From CAZDAW01 sp964503685 (GTDB lineage Bacteria > Chloroflexota > Anaerolineae > Anaerolineales > Anaerolineaceae): a DNA stretch of 46,694 bases. Location of the stretch: assembly GCA_964503685.1 (NCBI GenBank), contig CAZDAW010000016.1, forward strand, positions 1-46,694. The letters run 5' to 3'. The notes under the pieces were generated by a model. That model had not been told where the DNA came from and ran no database searches. It worked only from the letters and a program-made list of their open reading frames with translations. Positions 26,122-33,958 of the stretch are shown one piece after another. The position numbers were made by a program, and so were the translations under genes. Within the stretch, counting starts at the first letter, position 1. Every line of letters begins with the position of its first letter.

Positions 26122-27134
26122 ATTGCAGTCTCCTCTTGTACTTGAGTATCGCTACCGGGTATTGCTTCCGTTATTTCCAATCGAGGTGGAATTTGTAAAA
26201 TCCGGCGAAGGTCTTGCCAGATATCTTTTTTCATCAAATCACTCCAATAGATTGTATAGTTTTGATAACACTGATCGCGCGTTTGCTTTCGATCAGTCTC
26301 AAAGCTTCTTACTCCCGGGACAAGGCGATTAAAGGAGCGCGCGTGTCCAAAATAATCCAACATTCTTGATCTTTCTTCCTGTAAAAACAGTGGTAAAACC
26401 TGACCCCAAACATCGCAATCGTGTATTTCACCTAATTGCTCCTGAACGTTTTTTGTGATTGAGATATGTTTCTTGAGCTCTCCAGGATAGAGAGCGGCAA
26501 ATATTTCCATGGTGTAGCGCAAACGTTTTGCAGCTATTCGCATAGCATGAAGTTCAACAATTCTCTCTGGCTGGTTAACAAACTCATCGAAAGCCAGGAG
26601 TTCGTTTAACCGTTCTGAAATAACCTGATATGCCTTCTGGTATAAATAGGGCGTATAAAGGTAAGTCTGATCTGCCAGATTGAGGATATCCTGCAATTTA
26701 TGATCCATTTCATCAAGGATTGCACTGGTTTGCAGATCATCCAACGCCTGAATAACTTTATTCTGTGCTTTTGCGCGTTGTTGCTGGAGACGAAAGATCA
26801 GACGTTTGATCCCCGGTTTTAGCTTTTCATCAGCAATACCCCGGTAATATTCATTCAAGATGAATAATTGAACGTCAGTATCTCTGGCCGTTCCCAAGGC
26901 GCGGGTTATCTTTTTTATTTGCTTTTCCCAGACCGGAAATTGTTTACGCGAAAGACATTCGCCAAAAAGCGGCAAGGCAGCCCTCAAGCGACGAGACGCC
27001 ACGCGCATTCGGTGAACATACTCAATATCTTTTCCAGAACGTACACCATCAATCTCTTGCCGCAACTCAATGATGCGTTTTGCTAACGCTCCGGCGCCGT
27101 AAACACAATAACCTCGATCTAGTTTTATAACCAT
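26118..27134 (-). CDS. CHAD domain protein (polyphosphate-binding type)
   Basis: 338 residues, all alpha-helical. Two CHAD half-repeats are visible, each with the conserved His followed by a basic helix: H41 in VHRMRVASRRLRAALPLF and the second around residue 200, LHAMRIAAKRLRYTMEIF. CHAD domains bind inorganic polyphosphate through these His/Arg/Lys surfaces and are often encoded near PPK and Ppx genes. There is no CYTH partner domain on this protein or beside it. No Shine-Dalgarno precedes the ATG. It lies between the Tmk-like pair and the phosphoesterase, within the phosphate cluster. Confidence 0.93.
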   Translation of the reverse strand: MVIKLDRGYCVYGAGALAKRIIELRQEIDGVRSGKDIEYVHRMRVASRRLRAALPLFGECLSRKQFPVWEKQIKKITRALGTARDTDVQLFILNEYYRGIADEKLKPGIKRLIFRLQQQRAKAQNKVIQALDDLQTSAILDEMDHKLQDILNLADQTYLYTPYLYQKAYQVISERLNELLAFDEFVNQPERIVELHAMRIAAKRLRYTMEIFAALYPGELKKHISITKNVQEQLGEIHDCDVWGQVLPLFLQEERSRMLDYFGHARSFNRLVPGVRSFETDRKQTRDQCYQNYTIYWSDLMKKDIWQDLRRILQIPPRLEITEAIPGSDTQVQEETAI

Positions 27135-27177
27135 TGATTCTAGATTGCACGCAATGAATTGAACCTTTTGTTCGATA

Positions 27178-27204
27178 GTGAATTGCGGCCATACCGCAAT
27201 TCAC
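27178..27204. repeat. 11-bp perfect inverted repeat at the end of the second Tmk-like gene
   Basis: GTGAATTGCGG and CCGCAATTCAC flank a 5-base loop and overlap the TGA stop at 27201-27203. As minus-strand RNA it would be a strong hairpin but no T-run follows (TATCGAACAAAAGG), so it is more likely a processing or stability element, or a weak terminator, than a classical intrinsic terminator. It marks a possible break between the kinase pair and the CHAD-phosphoesterase-HD genes. Confidence 0.6.
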
Positions 27205-27884
27205 TCCTGTAATTTTAATATCTCGTCACGGATATCTTCGAATATTTCCTGTGGAGATCGAGTGGCATCAATAGTAATAAAATCATACTCTTGCGCCATT
27301 TGATCGAATTGCTCAACCAAACGTGACTGATAAGCAACGAAGCTGTCATAGAGGTTATCCGCACAGCGGATATCCATACCCGATTCCCAATAATCAAATC
27401 CGCGGCCGTTTACCATCCGCATGACCAGGGTCTGAACATCTGCACGTAAATAAAATACTATGTCCGGCTTGAGAGCAAATCCATAGACATTGCGCGCCCA
27501 TTGAGGATCAGCGCCGCGCACGATATCTCTGGCAATGATCGAGAAAAAATAACGATCGGAAAGAACATAAAACCCGGCCTTTAACCCTGGAATGATTTGA
27601 TTTTCAAGACGATCCGCAAAATCGGTGGCATAAAACAGGCTCATCGTCAGCCGTCCCATCGTATGGCCATATTTCGCCGCATCAATACCCGGTTGGGTAA
27701 TGGCCGATCGTTTTAAGCCTGTATCAGATACGGCAAATCCCTCCGATTCCAGCCAACGCCTGAGCAATTGACTCTGGGTTGATCTGCCAACGCCGTCAGT
27801 TCCCTCCAAAACAATCAATTTACCGGGTAGTTTTTTGACCGGATTATAAGGCAAGCCGGTTCCATAATACGCGACTTTAGTCAT
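27201..27884 (-). CDS. thymidylate-kinase-like P-loop kinase, Walker A Lys replaced by Arg
   Basis: 227 residues of the dTMP kinase fold. The P-loop reads GTDGVGRST (28-36): Arg34 stands where almost all P-loop kinases have Lys. DRY is at 110-112 and the lid region is near 150-175. After DRY the sequence is FFSIIARDIVRGADPQW, so the usual YQ that contacts dTMP is not present. Calling it a true dTMP kinase would therefore be unsafe; it may phosphorylate another nucleotide or regulate its paralogue. Its ATG overlaps the stop of the upstream paralogue by four bases (ATGA), implying coupled synthesis and possibly a heterodimer. The neighbours are phoU on one side and CHAD on the other. Confidence 0.83.
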   Translation of the reverse strand: MTKVAYYGTGLPYNPVKKLPGKLIVLEGTDGVGRSTQSQLLRRWLESEGFAVSDTGLKRSAITQPGIDAAKYGHTMGRLTMSLFYATDFADRLENQIIPGLKAGFYVLSDRYFFSIIARDIVRGADPQWARNVYGFALKPDIVFYLRADVQTLVMRMVNGRGFDYWESGMDIRCADNLYDSFVAYQSRLVEQFDQMAQEYDFITIDATRSPQEIFEDIRDEILKLQE

Positions 27885-28642
27885 GGCAGGTTCTCTCCTT
27901 CCTTCTGCTTAATCGGTTTAGGAGCAACCTTTTGCTTTGTTCTTCGTTTACCTTTACGCACTGTTAAATCAGGTACTGGCAAGCCTTCCCAACCCTGTAA
28001 TATTTTCTTCGCCTCATTGCGCACTATTTTTTGTAATTTATGGACGGTTTCAGTTCCATCAACCACAGTAAATTTGAATTCATCAACCATCTTATCATAC
28101 TCGTCCAGAATGCGCTGTTGAAAAAGGCGAAAACTCGTCACCTTATTATCAGAAAGACCCAGGTCCATTCCGGCTTCGTAGTATTTAATCTTTGACCTGG
28201 AGCTTGTAATCCGTTCAACAGCTATATCAAGTGGCACTCTGAAATAGAGAATCAAATCGGGTTGCGGTGCAAATGAGTATAGATTCCGCACCCATTGTGG
28301 ATCAACACCTCTAACAACATCGCGGGCAAATGCCGTGAATGCATACCGGTCTGCCATAACGATCACGCCCGCCTTCAACATAGGAACAATGCGGTTCTCC
28401 CAGCGCTCGGCAAAATCAGTTGCCATCAGCAAACTAAACGTTGTGGGTGTAAATACTTTTTCCTGTTTTGCTAAACGCGTGGTACTTTTAACCAAATCAG
28501 ATGAATTCCACTGACTGAAATAAACTGATTTATTTTCAGATTGCAACCACTTGTATAAAAGATCAATTTGAGTGGATTTTCCACTGCCATCTATCCCTTC
28601 AACAACAATCAACTTCCCCGGGTATGGATTTGCCTTTAACAC
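27881..28642 (-). CDS. thymidylate-kinase-like P-loop kinase with canonical Walker A and basic tail
   Basis: Paralogue of the next gene, about 253 residues. P-loop GIDGSGKST is intact; the shared core is TDFAERWENRI, ADRY, ARDVVRGVDPQW and YYEAGMD. As in its partner, the dTMP-contacting YQ is missing. A C-terminal extension of about 35 residues is rich in Lys/Arg (VRKGKRRTKQKV), absent from the partner and from ordinary Tmk. The start is uncertain: AAGGAG overlaps a GTG at 28654, leaving that codon without spacing, so the GTG at 28642 (11-base spacing) is preferred. It follows phoU by about 105 bases and is coupled to the second copy by a 4-base overlap. Confidence 0.83.
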   Translation of the reverse strand: MLKANPYPGKLIVVEGIDGSGKSTQIDLLYKWLQSENKSVYFSQWNSSDLVKSTTRLAKQEKVFTPTTFSLLMATDFAERWENRIVPMLKAGVIVMADRYAFTAFARDVVRGVDPQWVRNLYSFAPQPDLILYFRVPLDIAVERITSSRSKIKYYEAGMDLGLSDNKVTSFRLFQQRILDEYDKMVDEFKFTVVDGTETVHKLQKIVRNEAKKILQGWEGLPVPDLTVRKGKRRTKQKVAPKPIKQKEGENLP

Positions 28643-28644
28643 AG

Positions 28645-28665
28645 TTGACAACACTCCTTTGTCAA
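28645..28665. repeat. inverted repeat over the start of the Tmk-like pair
   Basis: TTGACAA and TTGTCAA with a 7-base centre. It covers the Shine-Dalgarno and first possible start codon of the kinase gene, so as RNA it could hide the ribosome site, or as DNA it could be an operator. It may be chance. Confidence 0.35.
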
Positions 28666-28759
28666 TTAGGACGCAGATACAAATAAAAACCAGCTAACAT
28701 TACAAATATTATAGCATTTAGTCGAATACAAACAAATACCCACAACGAAAACGAACTTT

Positions 28760-29476
28760 TCACCCGGCGGAATTATTTTTTGACAGCGAGAGCAATGGTT
28801 TATCAATATCATTCTTCGATTTGATTTCCATCAATTCCCCGGAGACAACAAAAATTGTGCGTTCACAAATATTTGTCACCCTGTCAGCCACACGCTCAAG
28901 ATTATGAGCGACCCACAAAATATAATTTGCCTGATCGATGATCTCCGGATTCTTAATCATCGCTTGTATCAATTCGCGGTAAACTGTAATATATAACTGA
29001 TCAACATCATCATCCATTGCCGGAATTTCTCTGGCTGCTTCAATATCTTCCTTCACCAAAGCGCCCAAGGCGCGATGCAGCATATCCACACCGATTTCCG
29101 CCATACGTGGGATATCGGATGCTATTTGAAAAAGAGAGTTTTCATCAGTATTCACCATTAAACAAATTTTTGCGATCCCCTTTGCATAATCGCCAATTCG
29201 CTCCAGTTCATTACTGACTTCAAGCAGCGCAGCCAACGTACGCATATCCCTGGCCACCGGCTGCTGCGTTGCGATTGTCGTAAAACATGCATTCTCAATT
29301 GCATAACGTCGTTCGTTTATATCCTTGTCAGCGTAATACAAGCGACGGGCAGTATCAATATCATGGCGCATCAGCGCCTGAACCGCATCCAGAACAGCCT
29401 GTTCGACCACACTACCCAACAGAAGCACTTCATCCTGCAGATGGTGAATCTGACGGTCTAATTGTTCTCTTGGCAT
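28760..29476 (-). CDS. phoU: phosphate transport regulator PhoU
   Basis: 238 residues. Two PhoU three-helix repeats, each with the metal-binding acidic pattern: around residue 80-100 (LEVSNELERIGDYAKGI) and around 185-200 (HNLERVADRVTNI). PhoU damps PhoR signalling when the Pst transporter is loaded with phosphate and protects against excess uptake. GAGG lies five bases before the ATG. It follows pstB by 56 bases on the same strand, the usual position at the end of a pst operon, here continued by kinase and polyphosphate genes. Confidence 0.96.
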   Translation of the reverse strand: MPREQLDRQIHHLQDEVLLLGSVVEQAVLDAVQALMRHDIDTARRLYYADKDINERRYAIENACFTTIATQQPVARDMRTLAALLEVSNELERIGDYAKGIAKICLMVNTDENSLFQIASDIPRMAEIGVDMLHRALGALVKEDIEAAREIPAMDDDVDQLYITVYRELIQAMIKNPEIIDQANYILWVAHNLERVADRVTNICERTIFVVSGELMEIKSKNDIDKPLLSLSKNNSAG

Positions 29477-29532
29477 AAAAACCTCATTTTATGGATTAAA
29501 ACACACCGTTAACTTTAATCAGTAACGTCGGC

Positions 29533-30324
29533 TTAACCGAAACGACCAGATATATAATCCTCAGTCTGCTTATTGCGCGGATTCGTAAAGATCTGATCCG
29601 TTACACCATACTCAACCATCAGCCCGGCGCGATCGGTATCCATTGTAAAAAACGCTGTATAATCAGACGCCCGCGCCGCTTGCTGCATGTTATGAGTGAC
29701 AATTATTATTGTATAGTTATTTGCCAGTTCGCGCATCAATTCTTCTATCTTTAAAGTGGCTATCGGATCCAACGCCGAACACGGCTCATCCATCAAGATG
29801 ATTTCCGGTTTTACGGCCAGAGCACGGGCAATACATAAGCGTTGCTGCTGACCACCAGAAAGTGAAAGCGCGCTTTTGCGAAGTTCATCCTTAACCTCAT
29901 CCCACAAGGCAGCCTGACGAAGCGTTTGTTCCACAAGTTCATCCGGATTACCGGAAAAACCATTGACCTTTGCCCCCCAAACAATGTTATCAAAAATACT
30001 TTTAGGAAAAGGATTGGGTTTTTGAAAAACCATGCCAATCCGTTGACGCACTCTTACAGGATCAACATCATCTGCATAAATATTTTGACCGTGAAATAAC
30101 ACCTCCCCTTCAACTCTGGCGCCATGAACAAAATCATTCATCCGGTTAAACGCACGCAAAACCGTGCTTTTACCGCATCCTGAAGGGCCAATAATTGCAG
30201 TGATCTTACACGGCTCTATCTGAAAATTTACATCTTTTACTGCACGAAACCCGCCATAATAAATACTCATATCACGGGTTTCAATTGCATAATGATCATC
30301 GGATTGTTGAATATTTTGATTCAT
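29533..30324 (-). CDS. pstB: phosphate ABC transporter ATP-binding protein
   Basis: 263 residues from the ATG at 30324, which gives the family N-terminus (IETRDMSIYYGGFRAVKDVNF); an open extension upstream lies inside pstA and is not conserved. Walker A GPSGCGKST, signature LSGGQQQRLCIARALA, Walker B ILMDEPCSALDP and the switch His in IIVTHNMQQA are all intact. It powers phosphate uptake through PstCA. The gap from pstA is four bases. Confidence 0.97.
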   Translation of the reverse strand: MNQNIQQSDDHYAIETRDMSIYYGGFRAVKDVNFQIEPCKITAIIGPSGCGKSTVLRAFNRMNDFVHGARVEGEVLFHGQNIYADDVDPVRVRQRIGMVFQKPNPFPKSIFDNIVWGAKVNGFSGNPDELVEQTLRQAALWDEVKDELRKSALSLSGGQQQRLCIARALAVKPEIILMDEPCSALDPIATLKIEELMRELANNYTIIIVTHNMQQAARASDYTAFFTMDTDRAGLMVEYGVTDQIFTNPRNKQTEDYISGRFG

Positions 30325-30328
30325 GACT

Positions 30329-31579
30329 CTAACGCCTGCTAAAATGATTTCTAAACAAGATTGCAACCGCGTTAATTGATAATAAAGCAACCAGTAAGAC
30401 AATAATTGCCGCTGCTGCGATGTTACGGAATTGATCCTGTGGACGTGTTGTCCAATTATATATCTGGATAGGAAGTGCTGTAAAGCTGGAAAACAAACCG
30501 GTCGGATCTTCGGTGATAAAGGTCGAGGCTCCAACAACAATCAGAGGCGCTGTTTCACCAATTGCCCTTGATACAGCCAGGATGGTGCCCGTTAAAATAC
30601 CCGGTAATGAATTCGGCAAAACATGGCTCCAGATCGTCTGCCATTTAGTAGCGCCGAGACCATAACTGGCCTGCCGTAAGGAATTTGGTACGGCGCGAAT
30701 GGCTTCCTGCGCATTGATGATCAGCAAGGGCAATATCAACAAAGCCATTGTTAAAGCCGCCGAAAGGATGGTACGCCCGTTTGCTGTTTCTACGCCTCCC
30801 AGAAAAGAGCCGCTGGTAAAAGCAGATAAACCGCGCACAAAGATTGCCAGCCCCAATATACCATAAATAATTGAGGGGACGCCGGCCAGATTATCAATGT
30901 TGGTTTGAATTATTCGATTGATAAAATTTCGATCCGCATATTCTTCCAGATATATAGCGGCGCCCACTCCAATTGGAAACGCAAACAAAACCGTGATGAC
31001 GATGAGCCATAGCGAACCCAGCAGCGCCGTCCGCACACCAGCCAATTCCGGCTTGCTCGACATCGTATTCACGATAAAATCCCAGTTTAACCAAGAGCGA
31101 AAAACCAATTGTGCATCCGGGTATTTTTGTTTAACCTCGGCTTCAATTTTTGCCCGATTAAAAAAAGAGTGATCCAGATGATAGCTGGCAAGTACTTTCG
31201 GTTGAACTACTCGTTGAATCACCAAGTTATATACATCCGCCTTACTGCGATCATCAAAACCTTTTTCTTTTTCAATAGCTTTAATACGAGTTGAAGTAAG
31301 ATTAGCAGCCAGAACATCTATGAGTTCATCTTTTGTTAATTGTTCCAATGGACGTTCTGATAATGTAGCTGGGTCAACTTTATTCTGAACAACAACTAAA
31401 CCTGCTGCCTGGTTGATTATGCTGAGAATCAAGGCGGTTAATACAATAATTCCGATAGAAGTGGACGCGAAGAAGATCGTTTGCCAAATTTTACCTGTTT
31501 GATGGCGCTTTAAAAGATTGGCGTCTGGTTTTATGGAAGTGGATATATCCGCAGGTTGCAGATTGGTTTCAATACTCAT
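30329..31579 (-). CDS. pstA: phosphate ABC transporter permease PstA with enlarged first outer loop
   Basis: 416 residues, against about 280-300 for common PstA. The permease core from about residue 185 on has the expected helices and the EAA-type loop (RQASYGLGATKWQTIWSHVLP). The extra length is a hydrophilic region of about 120 residues (60-180) between the first membrane helix and the second, predicted to face outward, with Lys/Glu-rich helices (IKAIEKEKGFDDRSKADVYN). Its role is unknown; it might contact PstS or sense something. The ATG overlaps the pstC stop by four bases. Confidence 0.94.
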   Translation of the reverse strand: MSIETNLQPADISTSIKPDANLLKRHQTGKIWQTIFFASTSIGIIVLTALILSIINQAAGLVVVQNKVDPATLSERPLEQLTKDELIDVLAANLTSTRIKAIEKEKGFDDRSKADVYNLVIQRVVQPKVLASYHLDHSFFNRAKIEAEVKQKYPDAQLVFRSWLNWDFIVNTMSSKPELAGVRTALLGSLWLIVITVLFAFPIGVGAAIYLEEYADRNFINRIIQTNIDNLAGVPSIIYGILGLAIFVRGLSAFTSGSFLGGVETANGRTILSAALTMALLILPLLIINAQEAIRAVPNSLRQASYGLGATKWQTIWSHVLPNSLPGILTGTILAVSRAIGETAPLIVVGASTFITEDPTGLFSSFTALPIQIYNWTTRPQDQFRNIAAAAIIVLLVALLSINAVAILFRNHFSRR

Positions 31580-32544
31580 TCATACACCTCACGGAAACGG
31601 GAAGCGACTTTACGGCTGATAATATTCAACCCTAATGTAATAACAAATAACAATAAACCGATAGCGAAAATGCTGTTGTAATCCGGAGTATCGTAACCCA
31701 CATCACCGCCGCTGATCCGGGCAATATATCCTGTCATCGTTTCGGCTGCCCGCAACGGATTCATCGTAAAAGCCGGGCCTGAGCCAGCTGCGATTGCCAC
31801 AATCATCGTCTCGCCAACTGCACGCGAAACACCCAAAAGGAAAGCAGCAATTATCCCCGATAATGCAGCCGGTAAAACAACCCGCACCGCAGTCTCCAAA
31901 CGTGTTGCACCGAGACCATAAGCGGCCTCTCGTAAAGATCGAGGAACCGCGCTCAGGGCATCTTCGCTCATTGAGCACACCAGAGGCAAAATCATAATCC
32001 CCATGACTAAACCCGCCGAGAGTGTGTTGTAAATTTGGACATTATCCTCACCCAAAATCGATCTCAGCAATGGCGTCATAAAAGTCAATGCAAAATAACC
32101 ATAGACAACGGTCGGGATTCCTGCCAGAATTTCAAGAGTCGGCTTCAAGATCTTACGCGCTTTACTGGTGGCGTACTCGCTCAAATATATCGCTGCACTC
32201 AAGCCCAAAGGCAGAGAAACCAGCATCGCAAAAAAGCTGGTCATTATCGTTGAATTCACCAACGGCAACACACCATATTTGCCGATAGCTGGCGCCCAGG
32301 TGGTCTGAGTTAAAAAATCCAAAACACGGATATCAGGATCATTAAAAAATAACAAAGACTCTTTTCCCAGCTCGAAAACAATACCCAATGTGGTAAGTAT
32401 GGATACCGCGCCGCAAAAAAACAAAAATGCTTGAATGATACTTTCACCAACACGGAACCGTTTACGCAAATCATAATGAGTCATATTTTCAACTTCGGCG
32501 ACAAGCTGATTCGCCGCCTGAATCTTGCCGATATAACTTCCCAT
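31576..32544 (-). CDS. pstC: phosphate ABC transporter permease PstC
   Basis: 322 residues. Six membrane segments, with IPTVVYGYFALTF and the EAA loop REAAYGLGATRLETAVRVVLP that contacts PstB. It forms the inner-membrane channel with PstA. The first 35 residues are cytoplasmic. AAGGAA precedes the ATG. The preceding gap from pstS holds a strong stem-loop. Confidence 0.96.
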   Translation of the reverse strand: MGSYIGKIQAANQLVAEVENMTHYDLRKRFRVGESIIQAFLFFCGAVSILTTLGIVFELGKESLLFFNDPDIRVLDFLTQTTWAPAIGKYGVLPLVNSTIMTSFFAMLVSLPLGLSAAIYLSEYATSKARKILKPTLEILAGIPTVVYGYFALTFMTPLLRSILGEDNVQIYNTLSAGLVMGIMILPLVCSMSEDALSAVPRSLREAAYGLGATRLETAVRVVLPAALSGIIAAFLLGVSRAVGETMIVAIAAGSGPAFTMNPLRAAETMTGYIARISGGDVGYDTPDYNSIFAIGLLLFVITLGLNIISRKVASRFREVYE

Positions 32545-32569
32545 TTTAACAATTTCCTTATGCGACAGC

Positions 32570-32605
32570 CTGGCTTTCCTTCCCAGGTAGGCGAAGGAAA
32601 GCCAG
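32570..32605 (-). promoter_or_regulatory. 13-bp stem-loop between pstS and pstC
   Basis: CTGGCTTTCCTTC and GAAGGAAAGCCAG pair perfectly around a 10-base loop. There is no T-run on the minus strand afterwards, so this is probably an mRNA-protecting or partially attenuating hairpin that keeps pstS levels above those of the permease genes, as is common for binding-protein genes. Confidence 0.75.
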
Positions 32606-32632
32606 TTTACGAAGGATGAATTTCCCTGAATG

Positions 32633-33712
32633 TTACTTTACTGCATCGAGCCAGGCCTGAACAGAAGCCGCCATAGTCTCATCACTCACCGGGAAGTAAC
32701 CGACATCACCAATAACATCATCAACATTGGTAAGGAAGTAGTTGATAAAGCCAGCCACCTGCGGTTTATCTTTCATAATCTGCGCGTCAGTGTACAGATA
32801 AAGCGGGCGAGATAAGAGATATTCACCACTTTCTGCAGTTTCAAAACTGGGCGCAATTCCATTAATAGATACTGCTTTCAGGTTTGCTTCATTATTTTTG
32901 TAATATGCAAAGCCGAAGTAACCGATGGCATATTTGCTGCCTTCAACACCTTGAACCAGAACATTGTCATCTTCGCTCGCCTGTTGATTCTTGGCAGACA
33001 GAGCCAGTTTCTTGGCGTCATCAAGTTTTTCAATCTTCAGTGGCTTCTGCAAGACAAATTCTACGAAGAAATCAAAAGTACCGCTATCGGTGCCGGGCAC
33101 AAAACGCTGAATGGGTTCAGCAGGCCAATCAGGATTGACATCCGACCATTTTTCCGCATCGCCAGAGAATATCTTACCCAGTTCATCGACAGTAACGTCG
33201 GTCAGAAAATCGTTATCCTGGTTGACAACAATGGCGATAGCATCCAGACCCACTTTAAAGGCAACCGGAGTGCGGTTAATAGCTTTACAATTCTCAACTT
33301 CCGCATCCTTGATTCCACGACTGGCGTTAGCAATATCCGTCTCGCCGGTTTTGCAGAATCGCTCAAAACCACCACCGCTGCCGATGCTATCAATTTTTAT
33401 CTGGCCGCCATATCCATCCGCTTTGAAGTTCTCAGCGATGGCTTCTGCAAGTGGGTAAACCGTTGAACTTCCGGCAGCATACACATCACCTTTCAAGTCA
33501 GCCGGAACGACTTCAGGAAGCTGACCACTTTCGACCGCTGGCGCTTCAGTTGGAGCTTCTGTAGCAACCGGAGCTTCGGTTGGCGCTTTAGTCGCCGCTG
33601 GAACAGTGGTTGGTTCTTTAACAGGAGCTGGTGTGGCCGCAGGCGAGCAAGCAGCCAGTATAAATACGACTAATAATAAAGATACTAAAATTGAATAAAA
33701 TTTGCGTTGCAT
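32633..33712 (-). CDS. pstS: phosphate-binding lipoprotein PstS
   Basis: 359 residues with a lipoprotein signal ending FILAAC (Cys22), then a Pro/Thr/Ala/Glu-rich tether to about residue 66. Phosphate-binding segments are visible: AAGSSTVYP, GSGGGFERF, DIANASRGI and PGTDSGTFDFF. It delivers phosphate to PstCAB. AGGAG lies five bases before the ATG, and a four-repeat Pho box is 73 bases upstream, so strong induction under phosphate limitation is expected. Confidence 0.97.
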   Translation of the reverse strand: MQRKFYSILVSLLLVVFILAACSPAATPAPVKEPTTVPAATKAPTEAPVATEAPTEAPAVESGQLPEVVPADLKGDVYAAGSSTVYPLAEAIAENFKADGYGGQIKIDSIGSGGGFERFCKTGETDIANASRGIKDAEVENCKAINRTPVAFKVGLDAIAIVVNQDNDFLTDVTVDELGKIFSGDAEKWSDVNPDWPAEPIQRFVPGTDSGTFDFFVEFVLQKPLKIEKLDDAKKLALSAKNQQASEDDNVLVQGVEGSKYAIGYFGFAYYKNNEANLKAVSINGIAPSFETAESGEYLLSRPLYLYTDAQIMKDKPQVAGFINYFLTNVDDVIGDVGYFPVSDETMAASVQAWLDAVK

Positions 33713-33766
33713 GTTTTCTCCTCAAAATTTTTATTTTTTCTCTTACCCCCAATCATAACAACGCAT

Positions 33767-33772
33767 ATTTAA
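33767..33772 (-). promoter_or_regulatory. -10 element of the pstS promoter
   Basis: TTAAAT on the minus strand is spaced by 17-18 bases from the final TTAAC of the Pho box, which would replace a -35 as in PhoB-activated promoters. It is weak, as expected for an activator-dependent promoter. Confidence 0.4.
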
Positions 33773-33784
33773 CGCCCATAGAAA

Positions 33785-33828
33785 GGGGTGTTAATCTTCT
33801 GTCAAAGTCATATTAAGAGAATGTTAAA
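33785..33828 (-). promoter_or_regulatory. Pho box: four 11-bp tandem repeats upstream of pstS
   Basis: Read on the minus strand the units are TTTAACATTCT, CTTAATATGAC, TTTGACAGAAG and ATTAACACCCC. Each has a TTAACA-like core followed by four or five free bases, with exact 11-base periodicity. This is the pattern bound by PhoB/PhoP-type regulators (TTHACA repeats or CTGTCAT half-sites). The phoB gene is 1.8 kb away. Confidence 0.85.
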
Positions 33829-33889
33829 TCAGGGAAATATCGTCTTTAGATTCCAGAAGAATATCACATCACCATTAAAGCTCAAAAGG

Positions 33890-33958
33890 CTACCGGGCCA
33901 TTGGAAGTGAAATATAAAACGTACTTCCCTGATTCTGAATCGATTCGGCCCAAATTTT
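33890..33958 (-). pseudogene. conserved phoR 3' end separated by the in-frame TGA
   Basis: Twenty-two codons stay open in the phoR frame after its TGA (33959-33961) and end at a TAG (33890-33892). They encode KIWAES, a short variable turn and GSTFYISLP, which is the normal last strand of the PhoR ATPase domain (compare the common form HGG.IW.ES...GSTF). A change from GGA to TGA would explain the break. Confidence 0.8.

Noticed and set aside
30325..30540. 72-codon N-terminal extension of pstB
   Set aside because: Lies inside pstA, is not like any PstB, and the ATG at 30324 gives the family start.
32951..33466. 171-codon plus-strand frame opposite pstS
   Set aside because: Shadow of pstS; no motif or start signal.
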